A stretch of 64,000 nucleotides of DNA from an uncultured Parabacteroides sp. GTDB taxonomy: Bacteria; Bacteroidota; Bacteroidia; Bacteroidales; Tannerellaceae. The DNA lies in assembly GCA_944325355.1 (NCBI GenBank), contig CALUZS010000002.1:186001-250000 (forward strand). Reading direction: 5' to 3'. The position numbers and the translations under genes were made by a program. This document shows, one piece after another, positions 15,778 through 24,206 of this stretch. The notes below the pieces were generated by a model. The model was not told where the DNA came from. It did not search any database and worked only from the letters and a program-made list of their open reading frames with translations. The stretch's first letter is position 1. Each line of letters opens with the position of its first letter.

Positions 15778-16332
15778 TTATTGTTGGTCGACTGATACGA
15801 CTTCTATTTCAAAGATAAGTGTGGAACAAGCGGGAATATCTCCATTGTCTACTTCTCCATATCCTAATTCGTATGGAATATATACTTCCCATTTGTCGCC
15901 TTCCACCATGTGTTGTAAAGCAACGGTCCAACCTTCTATGACGCTTTGATAGCCGTCTGGATTGGAATAGTAGTTATAATCAGCTACAGCGCTGCTTACT
16001 GCACATTTAAAAGGTTCTCCATCTTCAAACAGTCTTGCATCAAATTCAGTTCCGTCTATCAATGTTCCTTTATAGTAAACTTGAACTTGGCTGGTATAAA
16101 AAATTTTTTTACCAGTTCCTTCCTGTAAGGATTTGTAATAGACATAGCCGTTTCCGCTTTCTGCACTTATACGGTTATAATCACTATTAAATTGCAGTTG
16201 ATTGATAACTTCTTCATTTTGTTGTCTCCAAACTTCATCTATGACTGTTTCATTGTCATCTTTGCATGAAAAAAGCGATGTAACGCATAAAATCATCAGT
16301 AATGCATACCAGTTTTTCCTCATATTTTTCAA
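15778..16332 (-). CDS. FKBP-type peptidyl-prolyl cis-trans isomerase lipoprotein
   Basis: This 184-residue protein has a lipoprotein signal (lipobox SLFSC, Cys at about residue 23), a short linker, and a C-terminal FKBP domain. FKBP motifs are QVQVYYKGTLIDGTEFDARL near residue 83, VIEGWTVALQHMVEGDKW near 131, and YIPYELGYGE then ACSTLIFEIEVV. These residues form the prolyl-isomerase pocket (Tyr, Phe/Asp, Val-Ile, Trp, Tyr). It probably helps proteins fold in the periplasm, tethered to a membrane. It lies 6 bp downstream of glyS on the same strand and is probably transcribed from the glyS promoter. Confidence 0.93.
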   Translation of the reverse strand: MKNMRKNWYALLMILCVTSLFSCKDDNETVIDEVWRQQNEEVINQLQFNSDYNRISAESGNGYVYYKSLQEGTGKKIFYTSQVQVYYKGTLIDGTEFDARLFEDGEPFKCAVSSAVADYNYYSNPDGYQSVIEGWTVALQHMVEGDKWEVYIPYELGYGEVDNGDIPACSTLIFEIEVVSVDQQ

Positions 16333-16338
16333 CTAAAT

Positions 16339-17883
16339 TTATTCTATTATTTTTTTCAACAAATTCTTCATACTGACTTTTTCCGTAATGATTTCATGAA
16401 GTTTGTCAATACTTACCCGTTCTTGTTCCATTGTATCGCGGAAACGAATCGTTACGCAATTATCTTTTAGCGTATCGTGGTCTACAGTTATGCAATAAGG
16501 TGTTCCTATGGCATCCTGCCGGCGGTAACGTTTTCCGATAGAATCCTTTTCATCGTACTGGCAACGGAAATCAAAACGTAACATGTTTACTATTTCTTCT
16601 GCTTTTTCTGGCAAACCATCTTTCTTTACCAATGGCAATACTGCCAGTTTTATAGGAGCAAGAGCTGCCGGTAATTTCAATACAACGCGGTTTTCCCCGT
16701 TAGGCAAGGTTTCTTCACAATAAGAACCTGCCATTATGCTTAAAAATACCCGGTCTACTCCAATAGAAGTTTCAATTACATAAGGAGTATAGCTTTGATT
16801 CAGCTCAGGATCGAAATATTGTATTTTTTTTCCGGAATATTTTTCATGTTGACTCAAATCGAAATTAGTACGGCTGTGTATTCCTTCTACCTCTTTAAAA
16901 CCGAAAGGCATTTCAAATTCTATATCGGTAGCTGCATTTGCGTAGTGAGCCAATTTCTCATGGTCATGGTAACGGTATTTTTCATCACCAAGTCCCATTG
17001 CTTTATGCCATTTGAGCCGTGTTTCTTTCCATTTTTTGAACCATTCCATTTCTTCTCCTGGACGAACAAAGAATTGCATTTCCATTTGTTCAAATTCCCG
17101 CATGCGGAAAATGAACTGGCGTGCTACGATTTCATTGCGGAAAGCTTTTCCTATTTGAGCTATACCGAAAGGAATTTTCATGCGTCCTGTTTTTTGGACA
17201 TTCAAGAAGTTTACAAATATACCTTGAGCTGTTTCCGGGCGAAGATATACTTTCATAGCTCCATCAGCAGTCGAGCCCATTTCTGTTGAGAACATCAAGT
17301 TGAATTGACGTACTTCTGTCCAGTTTTTTGTTCCGGAAACCGGACAAACTATTTCACAATCCAGAATCAATTGGCGCAAATCTTCGAAATTGGATTCATT
17401 CATGTCTTTTGAATAGCGTTCATGAACGTTATTCCATTTGGCTTGATGTTCCAATACACGCGGATTTGTTTCACGAAACTTGGCTTCGTCGAAAGCATCA
17501 CCGAATTTTTTTGCAGCTTTGGCTACTTCTTTATTTATTTTCTCTTCTATTTTACCTAAATAGTCTTCGATTAGTACATCGGCACGGTAACGTTTTTTTG
17601 AATCCTTGTTATCTATCAAAGGATCATTGAAAGCATCCACATGTCCTGATGCCTTCCAGATGGTAGGGTGCATGAATATTGCCGAATCAATTCCTACAAC
17701 GTTTTCGTGCAACAAGGTCATGCTGTCCCACCAATATTTCTTTATATTGTTTTTTAATTCAACTCCGTATTGTCCGTAATCGTACACTGCTCCCAATCCA
17801 TCGTATATTTCTGATGAAGGAAATACAAATCCATATTCTTTGCAGTGCGAAACTAACTTTTTAAAAACATCTTCTTGTGCCAT
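16339..17883 (-). CDS. glyS: glycyl-tRNA synthetase (alpha2 type)
   Basis: This 514-residue class II synthetase charges tRNA-Gly. It is the single-chain dimeric form. Recognisable parts are the N-terminal YGFVFPSSEIYDGLGAVYDYG, LRPETAQGIFVNF, the motif 2 region AFRNEIVARQFIFRMREFEQ-type sequence near residue 247, motif 3-like VIETSIGVDRVFLSIM near 397, and the C-terminal anticodon-binding domain (LAPIKLAVLPLV to the end). The KRYRRQDAIGTPYCITVD segment is typical. The FKBP lipoprotein follows on the same strand after 6 bp. The 216-bp upstream spacer is shared with the divergent esterase operon; I saw no perfect TAnnTTTG box for glyS. Confidence 0.97.
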   Translation of the reverse strand: MAQEDVFKKLVSHCKEYGFVFPSSEIYDGLGAVYDYGQYGVELKNNIKKYWWDSMTLLHENVVGIDSAIFMHPTIWKASGHVDAFNDPLIDNKDSKKRYRADVLIEDYLGKIEEKINKEVAKAAKKFGDAFDEAKFRETNPRVLEHQAKWNNVHERYSKDMNESNFEDLRQLILDCEIVCPVSGTKNWTEVRQFNLMFSTEMGSTADGAMKVYLRPETAQGIFVNFLNVQKTGRMKIPFGIAQIGKAFRNEIVARQFIFRMREFEQMEMQFFVRPGEEMEWFKKWKETRLKWHKAMGLGDEKYRYHDHEKLAHYANAATDIEFEMPFGFKEVEGIHSRTNFDLSQHEKYSGKKIQYFDPELNQSYTPYVIETSIGVDRVFLSIMAGSYCEETLPNGENRVVLKLPAALAPIKLAVLPLVKKDGLPEKAEEIVNMLRFDFRCQYDEKDSIGKRYRRQDAIGTPYCITVDHDTLKDNCVTIRFRDTMEQERVSIDKLHEIITEKVSMKNLLKKIIE

Positions 17884-18042
17884 AATAATGCTCTGGTTTT
17901 ATCATATATCACTTAAGTTCGTGCAAAGTAAATGATTTTACTCCAAATAGCGATGCACAATTTATAGAAAACTATGCGGAAAAGTCTCTCTTTTTAAATG
18001 CTTTTGCTTTTCTATACAAAAAGTATGAAAATAAAAAAACCG

Positions 18043-18050
18043 TATATTTG
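18043..18050 (+). promoter_or_regulatory. -7 box before the esterase-sigma-FecR operon
   Basis: TATATTTG matches TAnnTTTG exactly, 49 bp upstream of the chosen esterase ATG. No clear -33 TTTG is seen at 19-21 bp. If this is the operon's only promoter, the sigma factor gene depends on it too. Confidence 0.45.
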
Positions 18051-18099
18051 CAGTAGAATAAAACAGTGAATCATTACTAATTATTATAAATTGTATATT

Positions 18100-18924
18100 A
18101 TGAAAATGAGCAGAAAGTATTTTTTTCTATTGATGGGTCTATTGTTTGCCTTCAATCTTATGGCAGGCGACAAGAACAGTTTCCTTAAAAGGCAATTTAC
18201 AACTTCAGATGGATATAAGCTGAACTACAGGATTCTTTATCCGGAAAATTATTCTCCGGACAAAAAATATCCGTTATTATTGTTCTTACATGGTGCAGGA
18301 GAAAGGGGAAATGATAATGAAAAACAACTTTTCCATGGTGGAGATATGCTCTCTTCCCATGAAAACAGAAGTAAATATCCTTGTATAATATTAGCTCCTC
18401 AATGTCCGGAGAATGATTATTGGGTAGACTATACGCATCCTGAAACAGGAATGAAACGGACTTATCCAGAAAATCCTGCACCTTCAAAACAAATAAAAGC
18501 TGTAAAGGAATTATTAGATAGTTATATTGCGAAAGATATCGTAGATACAAAAAGAATATCTGTATTTGGTCTTTCAATGGGTGGTATGGGTACGTTTGAT
18601 TTAGTTTGCCGTTATCCTGATTTATTTGTTACTGCTACTCCTATTTGTGGGGCTGTCAATACGAAACGTTTGGGAAAGTATAAAGGAAAAACAGCTTTCC
18701 GTTTATACCATGGCAGTGCGGATGAAACAGTAGATGTACATTTTTCGCGTGATGCTTACGAAACATTGAAAAAGATAGGAGCTGATGTCCGTTACACGGA
18801 ATATGAAAATGTAAACCATAACAGTTGGACTCCGGCATTTAATGAACCTGATTTCTTAAGTTGGATTTTTGAACATAGTTTTCTTTTGGTTACGCCGATA
18901 CAAATAAATAAAAATGGAATGTAA
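18100..18924 (+). CDS. secreted alpha/beta-hydrolase esterase (PHB depolymerase/feruloyl-esterase-like)
   Basis: The start is ATG 18100; a TTG nine bases upstream is in frame but unlikely. The protein has 274 residues with a signal peptide (FFLLMGLLFAFNLMAG). The alpha/beta-hydrolase triad is visible: Ser in VFGLSMGGMGTFD near residue 157, Asp in YHGSADETVD near 205, His in ENVNHNSW near 236. The oxyanion motif LLLFLHGAGERGND is near residue 59. Such enzymes cleave acyl or aromatic esters from polysaccharides or small esters; the substrate is not determinable. Its stop codon directly abuts the sigma-factor start, so the esterase is the first gene of the sigma/FecR transcription unit and probably acts on the same nutrient as the SusCD pair downstream. 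Confidence 0.8.
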   Translation: MKMSRKYFFLLMGLLFAFNLMAGDKNSFLKRQFTTSDGYKLNYRILYPENYSPDKKYPLLLFLHGAGERGNDNEKQLFHGGDMLSSHENRSKYPCIILAPQCPENDYWVDYTHPETGMKRTYPENPAPSKQIKAVKELLDSYIAKDIVDTKRISVFGLSMGGMGTFDLVCRYPDLFVTATPICGAVNTKRLGKYKGKTAFRLYHGSADETVDVHFSRDAYETLKKIGADVRYTEYENVNHNSWTPAFNEPDFLSWIFEHSFLLVTPIQINKNGM

Positions 18925-19500
18925 ATGATGTACGGATATTATTCGGAAATGTCGGATTCTGAACTTTGGAGTCTTTTTTTGTCCGGTGATAAGAAGGCAT
19001 TGTCATACATATACAAGAATCAATACCACCAATTATTGTCGTACGGGATTAAATTATATCCAGATTATGAAGTTGTACGCGACTGTATCCAAGATTTATT
19101 TGTAAAGCTGTATTTGAATCATAAAAAGCTTTCACCTACACTTAACATAAACGCTTATTTGCTGCGATCTCTCAAAAATCGTCTTTACGATGTTTTGTCG
19201 GATAAAAAAGATATTTCTTCTTTAGATGAAACATTGGCCTTTGATTTTACAATTGATGAAGAATTTTTTTTGCAATTTCCGGATAACGATGATATTGATT
19301 TGCAGAAAAAGAAAAAACTTCATGAAATAATCCATATGTTACCTTCCAGGCAGCAGGAAATATTATACTTACGTTTCGTCAGGGAATTGGATTATGTGGA
19401 AATAGGAGAGATTCTTGGTATAAATTATCAATCGGCTAAAAATTTGTTATCGCGTTCTTTAGCAAAAATACGTAAGGTTTTCTTTTCTGATAAAAAATAG
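18925..19500 (+). CDS. ECF-type RNA polymerase sigma factor
   Basis: This 191-residue sigma factor has region 2 (ALSYIYKNQYHQLLSYGIKL, then RDCIQDLFVKLYLN) and region 4 (LPSRQQEILYLRFVRELDY, then EIGEILGINYQSAKNLLSRS, the helix-turn-helix). It fits the Bacteroidota sigma-70 family that works with FecR/SusC systems. Two adjacent ATGs (18925, 18928) are possible starts; the first directly follows the esterase stop codon, so translation is likely coupled. FecR follows. Established knowledge of FecI/FecR systems predicts that ligand binding at the SusC receptor is relayed by its N-terminal STN domain to FecR, freeing this sigma factor to transcribe susCD. Confidence 0.95.
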   Translation: MMYGYYSEMSDSELWSLFLSGDKKALSYIYKNQYHQLLSYGIKLYPDYEVVRDCIQDLFVKLYLNHKKLSPTLNINAYLLRSLKNRLYDVLSDKKDISSLDETLAFDFTIDEEFFLQFPDNDDIDLQKKKKLHEIIHMLPSRQQEILYLRFVRELDYVEIGEILGINYQSAKNLLSRSLAKIRKVFFSDKK

Positions 19501-19577
19501 AAATTTTATTTTAAAAAGTGAGTACTGTTTTTATTGTAAGGCGTTTTTTATATAAACGCTTTAAATTTATAGTACGC

Positions 19578-20651
19578 ATGCTTTTAAAAAAGTATAAAAA
19601 GGATTTGGATTTTCCTTCTCAGAGACTGCTTTCAAATTATAAGGAATATGAAAGAGTAAAATATTCTTCAGGAAAGAAGGATACATGGGAAGGAATCATG
19701 TCGGAAATAGATAAACAGAACAAAAGTAGATATAAAAGGATTGTATTTTATTGTTCGTCAGCGGCAGCTGTCCTTTTGGTTATATTATTGGGTCTGAATA
19801 ATTATTTTGTAAAACGGGACGCTATTATTGAAAGTATTTCTGAAAGCGTCGGAAAAGCAAGCAGTTTTCAAAATTCGGAAGGTATATTGCTGGTAACTTC
19901 ACAGGGATGTTTGAATATTTCTGAGAAATCGGATATATATTATGATCCTGAAGGAAATATGATGTTCAGCAGAGATAATGGACAGTTGGAATATTTAGAA
20001 AACAATTCAAATTATCCGGTACGGAATGAACTGACAGTTCCTCGTGGCAAACGGGCGAAAGTTACATTGTCTGATGGAACAACCTTGCAGATTAATTCGG
20101 AAACTACGGTCATTTATCCATCTGTATTTGATAAGGGAAAAAGAGAAATATATGTGGATGGCGAGGTGTTTTTAAATGTAACTCCGGATATTTCATCTCC
20201 ATTTTTTGTGCAGACGGAACGGATGCGTATAAAAGTATTGGGAACATCGTTTAATGTATCTTCTTATGCGTCGGATGAGGAAAAAAGTGTCGTTTTGGTT
20301 TCTGGAAAAGTAGAGGTGAATGGAGCAAATAAGCAGGCTTGTCTGTTACCGGACCAAATGTTTCTCATAAAAGATTCGACAGCATCGAAGCTCAATGTAA
20401 AGGCATCCGATTATGTGAGCTGGACTCAGAATATGATTGTCTTTCATCGTGAGCCTTTAAACAAGGTTTTCCATAAACTTTCCCGTTATTATGGAATAGA
20501 TATAAGTTGTTCTTCAAATATGGCTCAACATACCATGAGCGGAAAACTTGATTTGAAAGAGGATTTGAAAGAGGTAATGGAAATAATATCCGAAATGATA
20601 CCTGTTCGGATAACGGTTGAGGATGACAAATTAATAATAGAATTAGTATAA
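19578..20651 (+). CDS. FecR-family anti-sigma factor
   Basis: From ATG 19578 (MLLKKYKKDLDFPSQRLLSN) the protein has 357 residues; an in-frame GTG at 19518 would add 20 residues of unconvincing sequence. It has a cytoplasmic N-terminus, one membrane helix at about residues 56-78 (IVFYCSSAAAVLLVILLGLN), a periplasmic FecR domain (LTVPRGKRAKVTLSDGTTLQ, then REIYVDGEVFLNV and VLGTSFNVSSY) and a C-terminal DUF4974-like domain (HREPLNKVFHKLSRYYGIDI) that contacts the receptor's STN domain. It holds the preceding ECF sigma factor inactive until signalled. SusC starts 119 bp downstream, a gap that may hold the sigma-dependent promoter. Confidence 0.93.
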   Translation: MLLKKYKKDLDFPSQRLLSNYKEYERVKYSSGKKDTWEGIMSEIDKQNKSRYKRIVFYCSSAAAVLLVILLGLNNYFVKRDAIIESISESVGKASSFQNSEGILLVTSQGCLNISEKSDIYYDPEGNMMFSRDNGQLEYLENNSNYPVRNELTVPRGKRAKVTLSDGTTLQINSETTVIYPSVFDKGKREIYVDGEVFLNVTPDISSPFFVQTERMRIKVLGTSFNVSSYASDEEKSVVLVSGKVEVNGANKQACLLPDQMFLIKDSTASKLNVKASDYVSWTQNMIVFHREPLNKVFHKLSRYYGIDISCSSNMAQHTMSGKLDLKEDLKEVMEIISEMIPVRITVEDDKLIIELV

Positions 20652-20770
20652 ACATAAAACATGATTGCCTATGGAGTAAAATTATTAGAGAGGATTTCTG
20701 GATAGAAAAATATGAGGATTTCAAACATTTTTTGGAATAAAGTAGATTACTATTTATAAACTATTGTAAC

Positions 20771-23700
20771 ATGAAAAGTTTTAAACACAGATTTGGGAAG
20801 ATAGTCGGAACGGCTTTCTCTCTTTGTTTGCTTGCGAACATCAATTCGGCGGATTTGTTCGCGGCAAGCTCATATGCGCAATCAACGCAATTGACGGTGC
20901 GCATGAATAATTCCATTGAAAACATTTTCGATTATATAGAAAATAACAGTGAATTTATTTTTGTCTATTTGGATAATACGGTAGATGTTCGTAGAATAGT
21001 GAATATTGATGTGGAAAACAAGGAAGTAACAACTATCCTTGATGAAATATTTAAAGATACGGATGTTACTTATTCCATCAATGACAGACAGATTATCATT
21101 TCAAAAAAAGCAGGACAAAATACGCCTGTGGTACAACAAGAGGTACAAGTGGGCGGTGTAGTAAAAGATGAAACAGGTACTCCGTTGATTGGGGCAAATG
21201 TTTTCATAAAAGGAACCCAGAACGGAGTGATAACGGACTTGGACGGTCGGTTTTCCATTACAACTTCTTCTTCAGAAGATGTATTGGTTATTTCCTATAT
21301 CGGTTATAAAACGGAAGAAATCAAGATTGGTGTACAAAAACGTTTGGAAGTTACTTTGCTCCCCGAAACAGAAAATTTGGATGAAATTGTAGTAACGGCT
21401 TTGGGTATCAAGCGTGAAACAAAAGCATTGGGATATTCTGTACAGGAATTGAAAGGAAATACATTGACCGAAGCGCGGGAGAACAATGTAATGAACAGCC
21501 TTGCCGGAAAAGTGGCAGGCGTACAAGTGAGCGGTAGTGGTAACGGTGCGATGGGTTCGAGCCGTATCGTTATCCGTGGAAACAACTCTTTGGGAGGCAA
21601 CAATGAGCCTTTGGTTGTTGTGGATGGTGTGCCTATCAATAACTTTAACGGCGGACAGGGAAACAGTGAATGGGGAGGCTCCGATACAGGTAATGGTTTG
21701 TCGGATATTAATCCGGATGATATAGAATCAATTTCCGTATTGAAAGGAGCTGCTGCAGCTGCACTTTATGGAACCCGGGCAGGTAACGGTGTTTTGATGG
21801 TAACTACGAAAAAAGGAGCCAAGCAAGCCAAGGGATTAGGTATTACGTTAAATTCCAATGTGATGATGGAACGTCCATTGGTTAAGCCTAAAATGCAAAA
21901 TGTCTATGGTCAGGGAACGAACGGTATCTACGACCCGGATGGAAACATGAGCTGGGGTCCCAAGATGGAAGGGCAAGAGCTGACCGATTGGACGGGAGAG
22001 ACACGTCCATATCTTCCGTATGATAATGACATCATGGATTATTTGAGAACGGGAGTCTCTACTACCCATACATTGGAAGCTACGGCAGCGACCGACAAAT
22101 CCTCTTTCCGGGCGACTGTTTCCTACCAGCGTCTGAATGGTGTCGTACCTACCAACGACCAGGACAAATGGGTAATAAATTTCCGTAATACAGTTAATTT
22201 GAGCAAAAAGTTATCCTTGGATACGAAGGTAAACTATATAAAGCAAAAAATGGATAATACCCCGGCGTTGACGGCGGATCCTACGAGCGTCATGGCGAAT
22301 TATCTGATGATGCCGAGAAGTGTCCATTATTCGGATATGGTCGATCCTTTTAATTCCGACGGGACAGTTAAACAATGGACTTCAAAAGAGGTGAATTATG
22401 TTTTGAATCCTTACTTTACTCCGAATAATTCAAATTCAAATCATAGGGATCGTTTCATCGGATTTATTTCTTTGTCATATCAACCTACCGATTGGTTGAC
22501 TGTTAAATTCCGGCATGGAGAGGATATGTATTGGTCGGGAAGCGAAAGCCGTGTAGTTGCAGCCACACCTTATTCGAAAGATTATAAAGGCTCTGGTAAT
22601 TATGCTGTTTCTTCTTCCAATTTCCGGGAAAGAAATACGGATGCTTTAATTACGGCAACAAAAGATAATTGGTGGGGCTCCAAATTCTCCGGAAGTTTGA
22701 GTGTAGGAGGAAACTTGATGTATACGAAAAGTGAAAGTTTTTCTGAAAATTCAGGTCCTTTGGCTATACCCGATTTCTTTGCAATCAGTAACGGAACTAA
22801 CCAGACGATGGGGCATTATGTCAGTGAAAAAGCGGTCAATTCTGTTTACGGCTTTGCTCAGATAAGTTACGGAAATTGGGCATATTTGGATGTGACGGCG
22901 CGCAACGATTGGTCGTCGACTCTGCCGCGTGAGAATCGTTCTTTCTTTTATCCTTCCGTAGGATTGGGATGGGTAGTTTCCGACATGTTGCGTTCTTATG
23001 ATGTAAATGTTCCGGATTGGTTGTCGTTTGCGAAGCTGAGAGTTTCTTATGCCGAAGTCGGAAACGATACGGATCCATATCGGTTGACTACAACTTATGG
23101 TATATTCAACGTTACCTCAGATGTTAAAGGGTCGGAAGTAAATAGTACGATACCTTTGTCTACATTGAAGCCGGAGAATATTAAATCTACGGAAGCCGGA
23201 TTCGATATACGTTTCTTGAACAACCGTATCGGATTGGATTTTACCTGGTATAAAAAGAATGCGACAAACCAGATATTGACATTACCTATTTCATCGACGA
23301 CCGGAAAGAAGTACCGTTTGATAAATGCCGGTAATATAGAAAACAAAGGTGTCGAAGTTATCTTGACGGCAACTCCTGTACAGACAAGGGATTTTCAGTG
23401 GGATGTCACAATCAATTATTCTAAAAATACAAATAAAATCAAGGAGTTGCATCCGGAACTGTCTACTTATGAATTGGCATCCACCAGTTTTGTGAAGGTA
23501 GTAGCACGCGAAGGCGGCAGTTATGGTGATATTATAGGATACCGTTACAAGAGGGATGAACAAGGGCGTAAGATTGTCGACAGCGATGGTCTGCCTGTTT
23601 TGGAGGCAAATATGGATACGGAAAACCCGATTGGAAATTATTTGCCTAAATGGACGGGAAGCATGAACAATAGCTTTACTTGGAAAAACATCTCTTTGAG

Positions 23701-24175
23701 TTTTATGTTGGATTTGCGGGTAGGCGGTGACATTTACATGAATTCGTTGGCTCGTGGATCACAATACGGAACTACGGAAATGACTCTTGTCGGGCGTGAC
23801 GAATGGTACGCAGGAACAGGAGGTATTGTCGTTGACGGTGTGACGGAAAGCGGAGAGATAAATACGAAGGCTGCAAACCCGCAAGATTATTGGAACCGGG
23901 TATCGCGTGCCGGAGAAGAGTTTGTCTACGATGGAACAAGCCTGCGTTTGCGTGAACTTACAATAGGATACAGCTTGCCGAAGAAAGTATTGGCAAAGTC
24001 TCCATTTTCTAACGTAAAGATAAGTTTCGTAGGACGAAACCTTTGGTTGATACATAGCAATATTCCGGGCTATGATCCTGAATGTTCATTCAGTACAGGT
24101 AACGGACAAGGAATAGAATATGCGTCTTTCCCGTCGATGAGGAATTTTGGTTTCAATGTAAATCTTGCTTTTTAG
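20771..24175 (+). CDS. SusC/RagA-family TonB-linked outer-membrane transporter with STN signalling domain
   Basis: This 1134-residue protein has a signal peptide (to about residue 37), an N-terminal STN domain (LTVRMNNSIENIFDYIENNS, then VTTILDEIFKDTDVTYSIND), a carboxypeptidase-like domain (VGGVVKDETGTPLIGANVFI), and the SusC-specific ENLDEIVVTALGIKRETKAL motif leading into the plug (SLAGKVAGVQVSGSG, VIRGNNSLGGNNEPLVVVDG, SISVLKGAAAAALYGTRAGN). A 22-strand barrel follows and ends NFGFNVNLAF. It imports a nutrient bound by the SusD lipoprotein, powered by TonB. The STN domain links it to the FecR/sigma pair just upstream. The substrate is unknown; only the esterase in the same cluster hints at an acylated ligand. 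Confidence 0.97.
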   Translation: MKSFKHRFGKIVGTAFSLCLLANINSADLFAASSYAQSTQLTVRMNNSIENIFDYIENNSEFIFVYLDNTVDVRRIVNIDVENKEVTTILDEIFKDTDVTYSINDRQIIISKKAGQNTPVVQQEVQVGGVVKDETGTPLIGANVFIKGTQNGVITDLDGRFSITTSSSEDVLVISYIGYKTEEIKIGVQKRLEVTLLPETENLDEIVVTALGIKRETKALGYSVQELKGNTLTEARENNVMNSLAGKVAGVQVSGSGNGAMGSSRIVIRGNNSLGGNNEPLVVVDGVPINNFNGGQGNSEWGGSDTGNGLSDINPDDIESISVLKGAAAAALYGTRAGNGVLMVTTKKGAKQAKGLGITLNSNVMMERPLVKPKMQNVYGQGTNGIYDPDGNMSWGPKMEGQELTDWTGETRPYLPYDNDIMDYLRTGVSTTHTLEATAATDKSSFRATVSYQRLNGVVPTNDQDKWVINFRNTVNLSKKLSLDTKVNYIKQKMDNTPALTADPTSVMANYLMMPRSVHYSDMVDPFNSDGTVKQWTSKEVNYVLNPYFTPNNSNSNHRDRFIGFISLSYQPTDWLTVKFRHGEDMYWSGSESRVVAATPYSKDYKGSGNYAVSSSNFRERNTDALITATKDNWWGSKFSGSLSVGGNLMYTKSESFSENSGPLAIPDFFAISNGTNQTMGHYVSEKAVNSVYGFAQISYGNWAYLDVTARNDWSSTLPRENRSFFYPSVGLGWVVSDMLRSYDVNVPDWLSFAKLRVSYAEVGNDTDPYRLTTTYGIFNVTSDVKGSEVNSTIPLSTLKPENIKSTEAGFDIRFLNNRIGLDFTWYKKNATNQILTLPISSTTGKKYRLINAGNIENKGVEVILTATPVQTRDFQWDVTINYSKNTNKIKELHPELSTYELASTSFVKVVAREGGSYGDIIGYRYKRDEQGRKIVDSDGLPVLEANMDTENPIGNYLPKWTGSMNNSFTWKNISLSFMLDLRVGGDIYMNSLARGSQYGTTEMTLVGRDEWYAGTGGIVVDGVTESGEINTKAANPQDYWNRVSRAGEEFVYDGTSLRLRELTIGYSLPKKVLAKSPFSNVKISFVGRNLWLIHSNIPGYDPECSFSTGNGQGIEYASFPSMRNFGFNVNLAF

Positions 24176-24206
24176 GATTGTCTGACTTTAAATAGTATAT
24201 AAGGAT

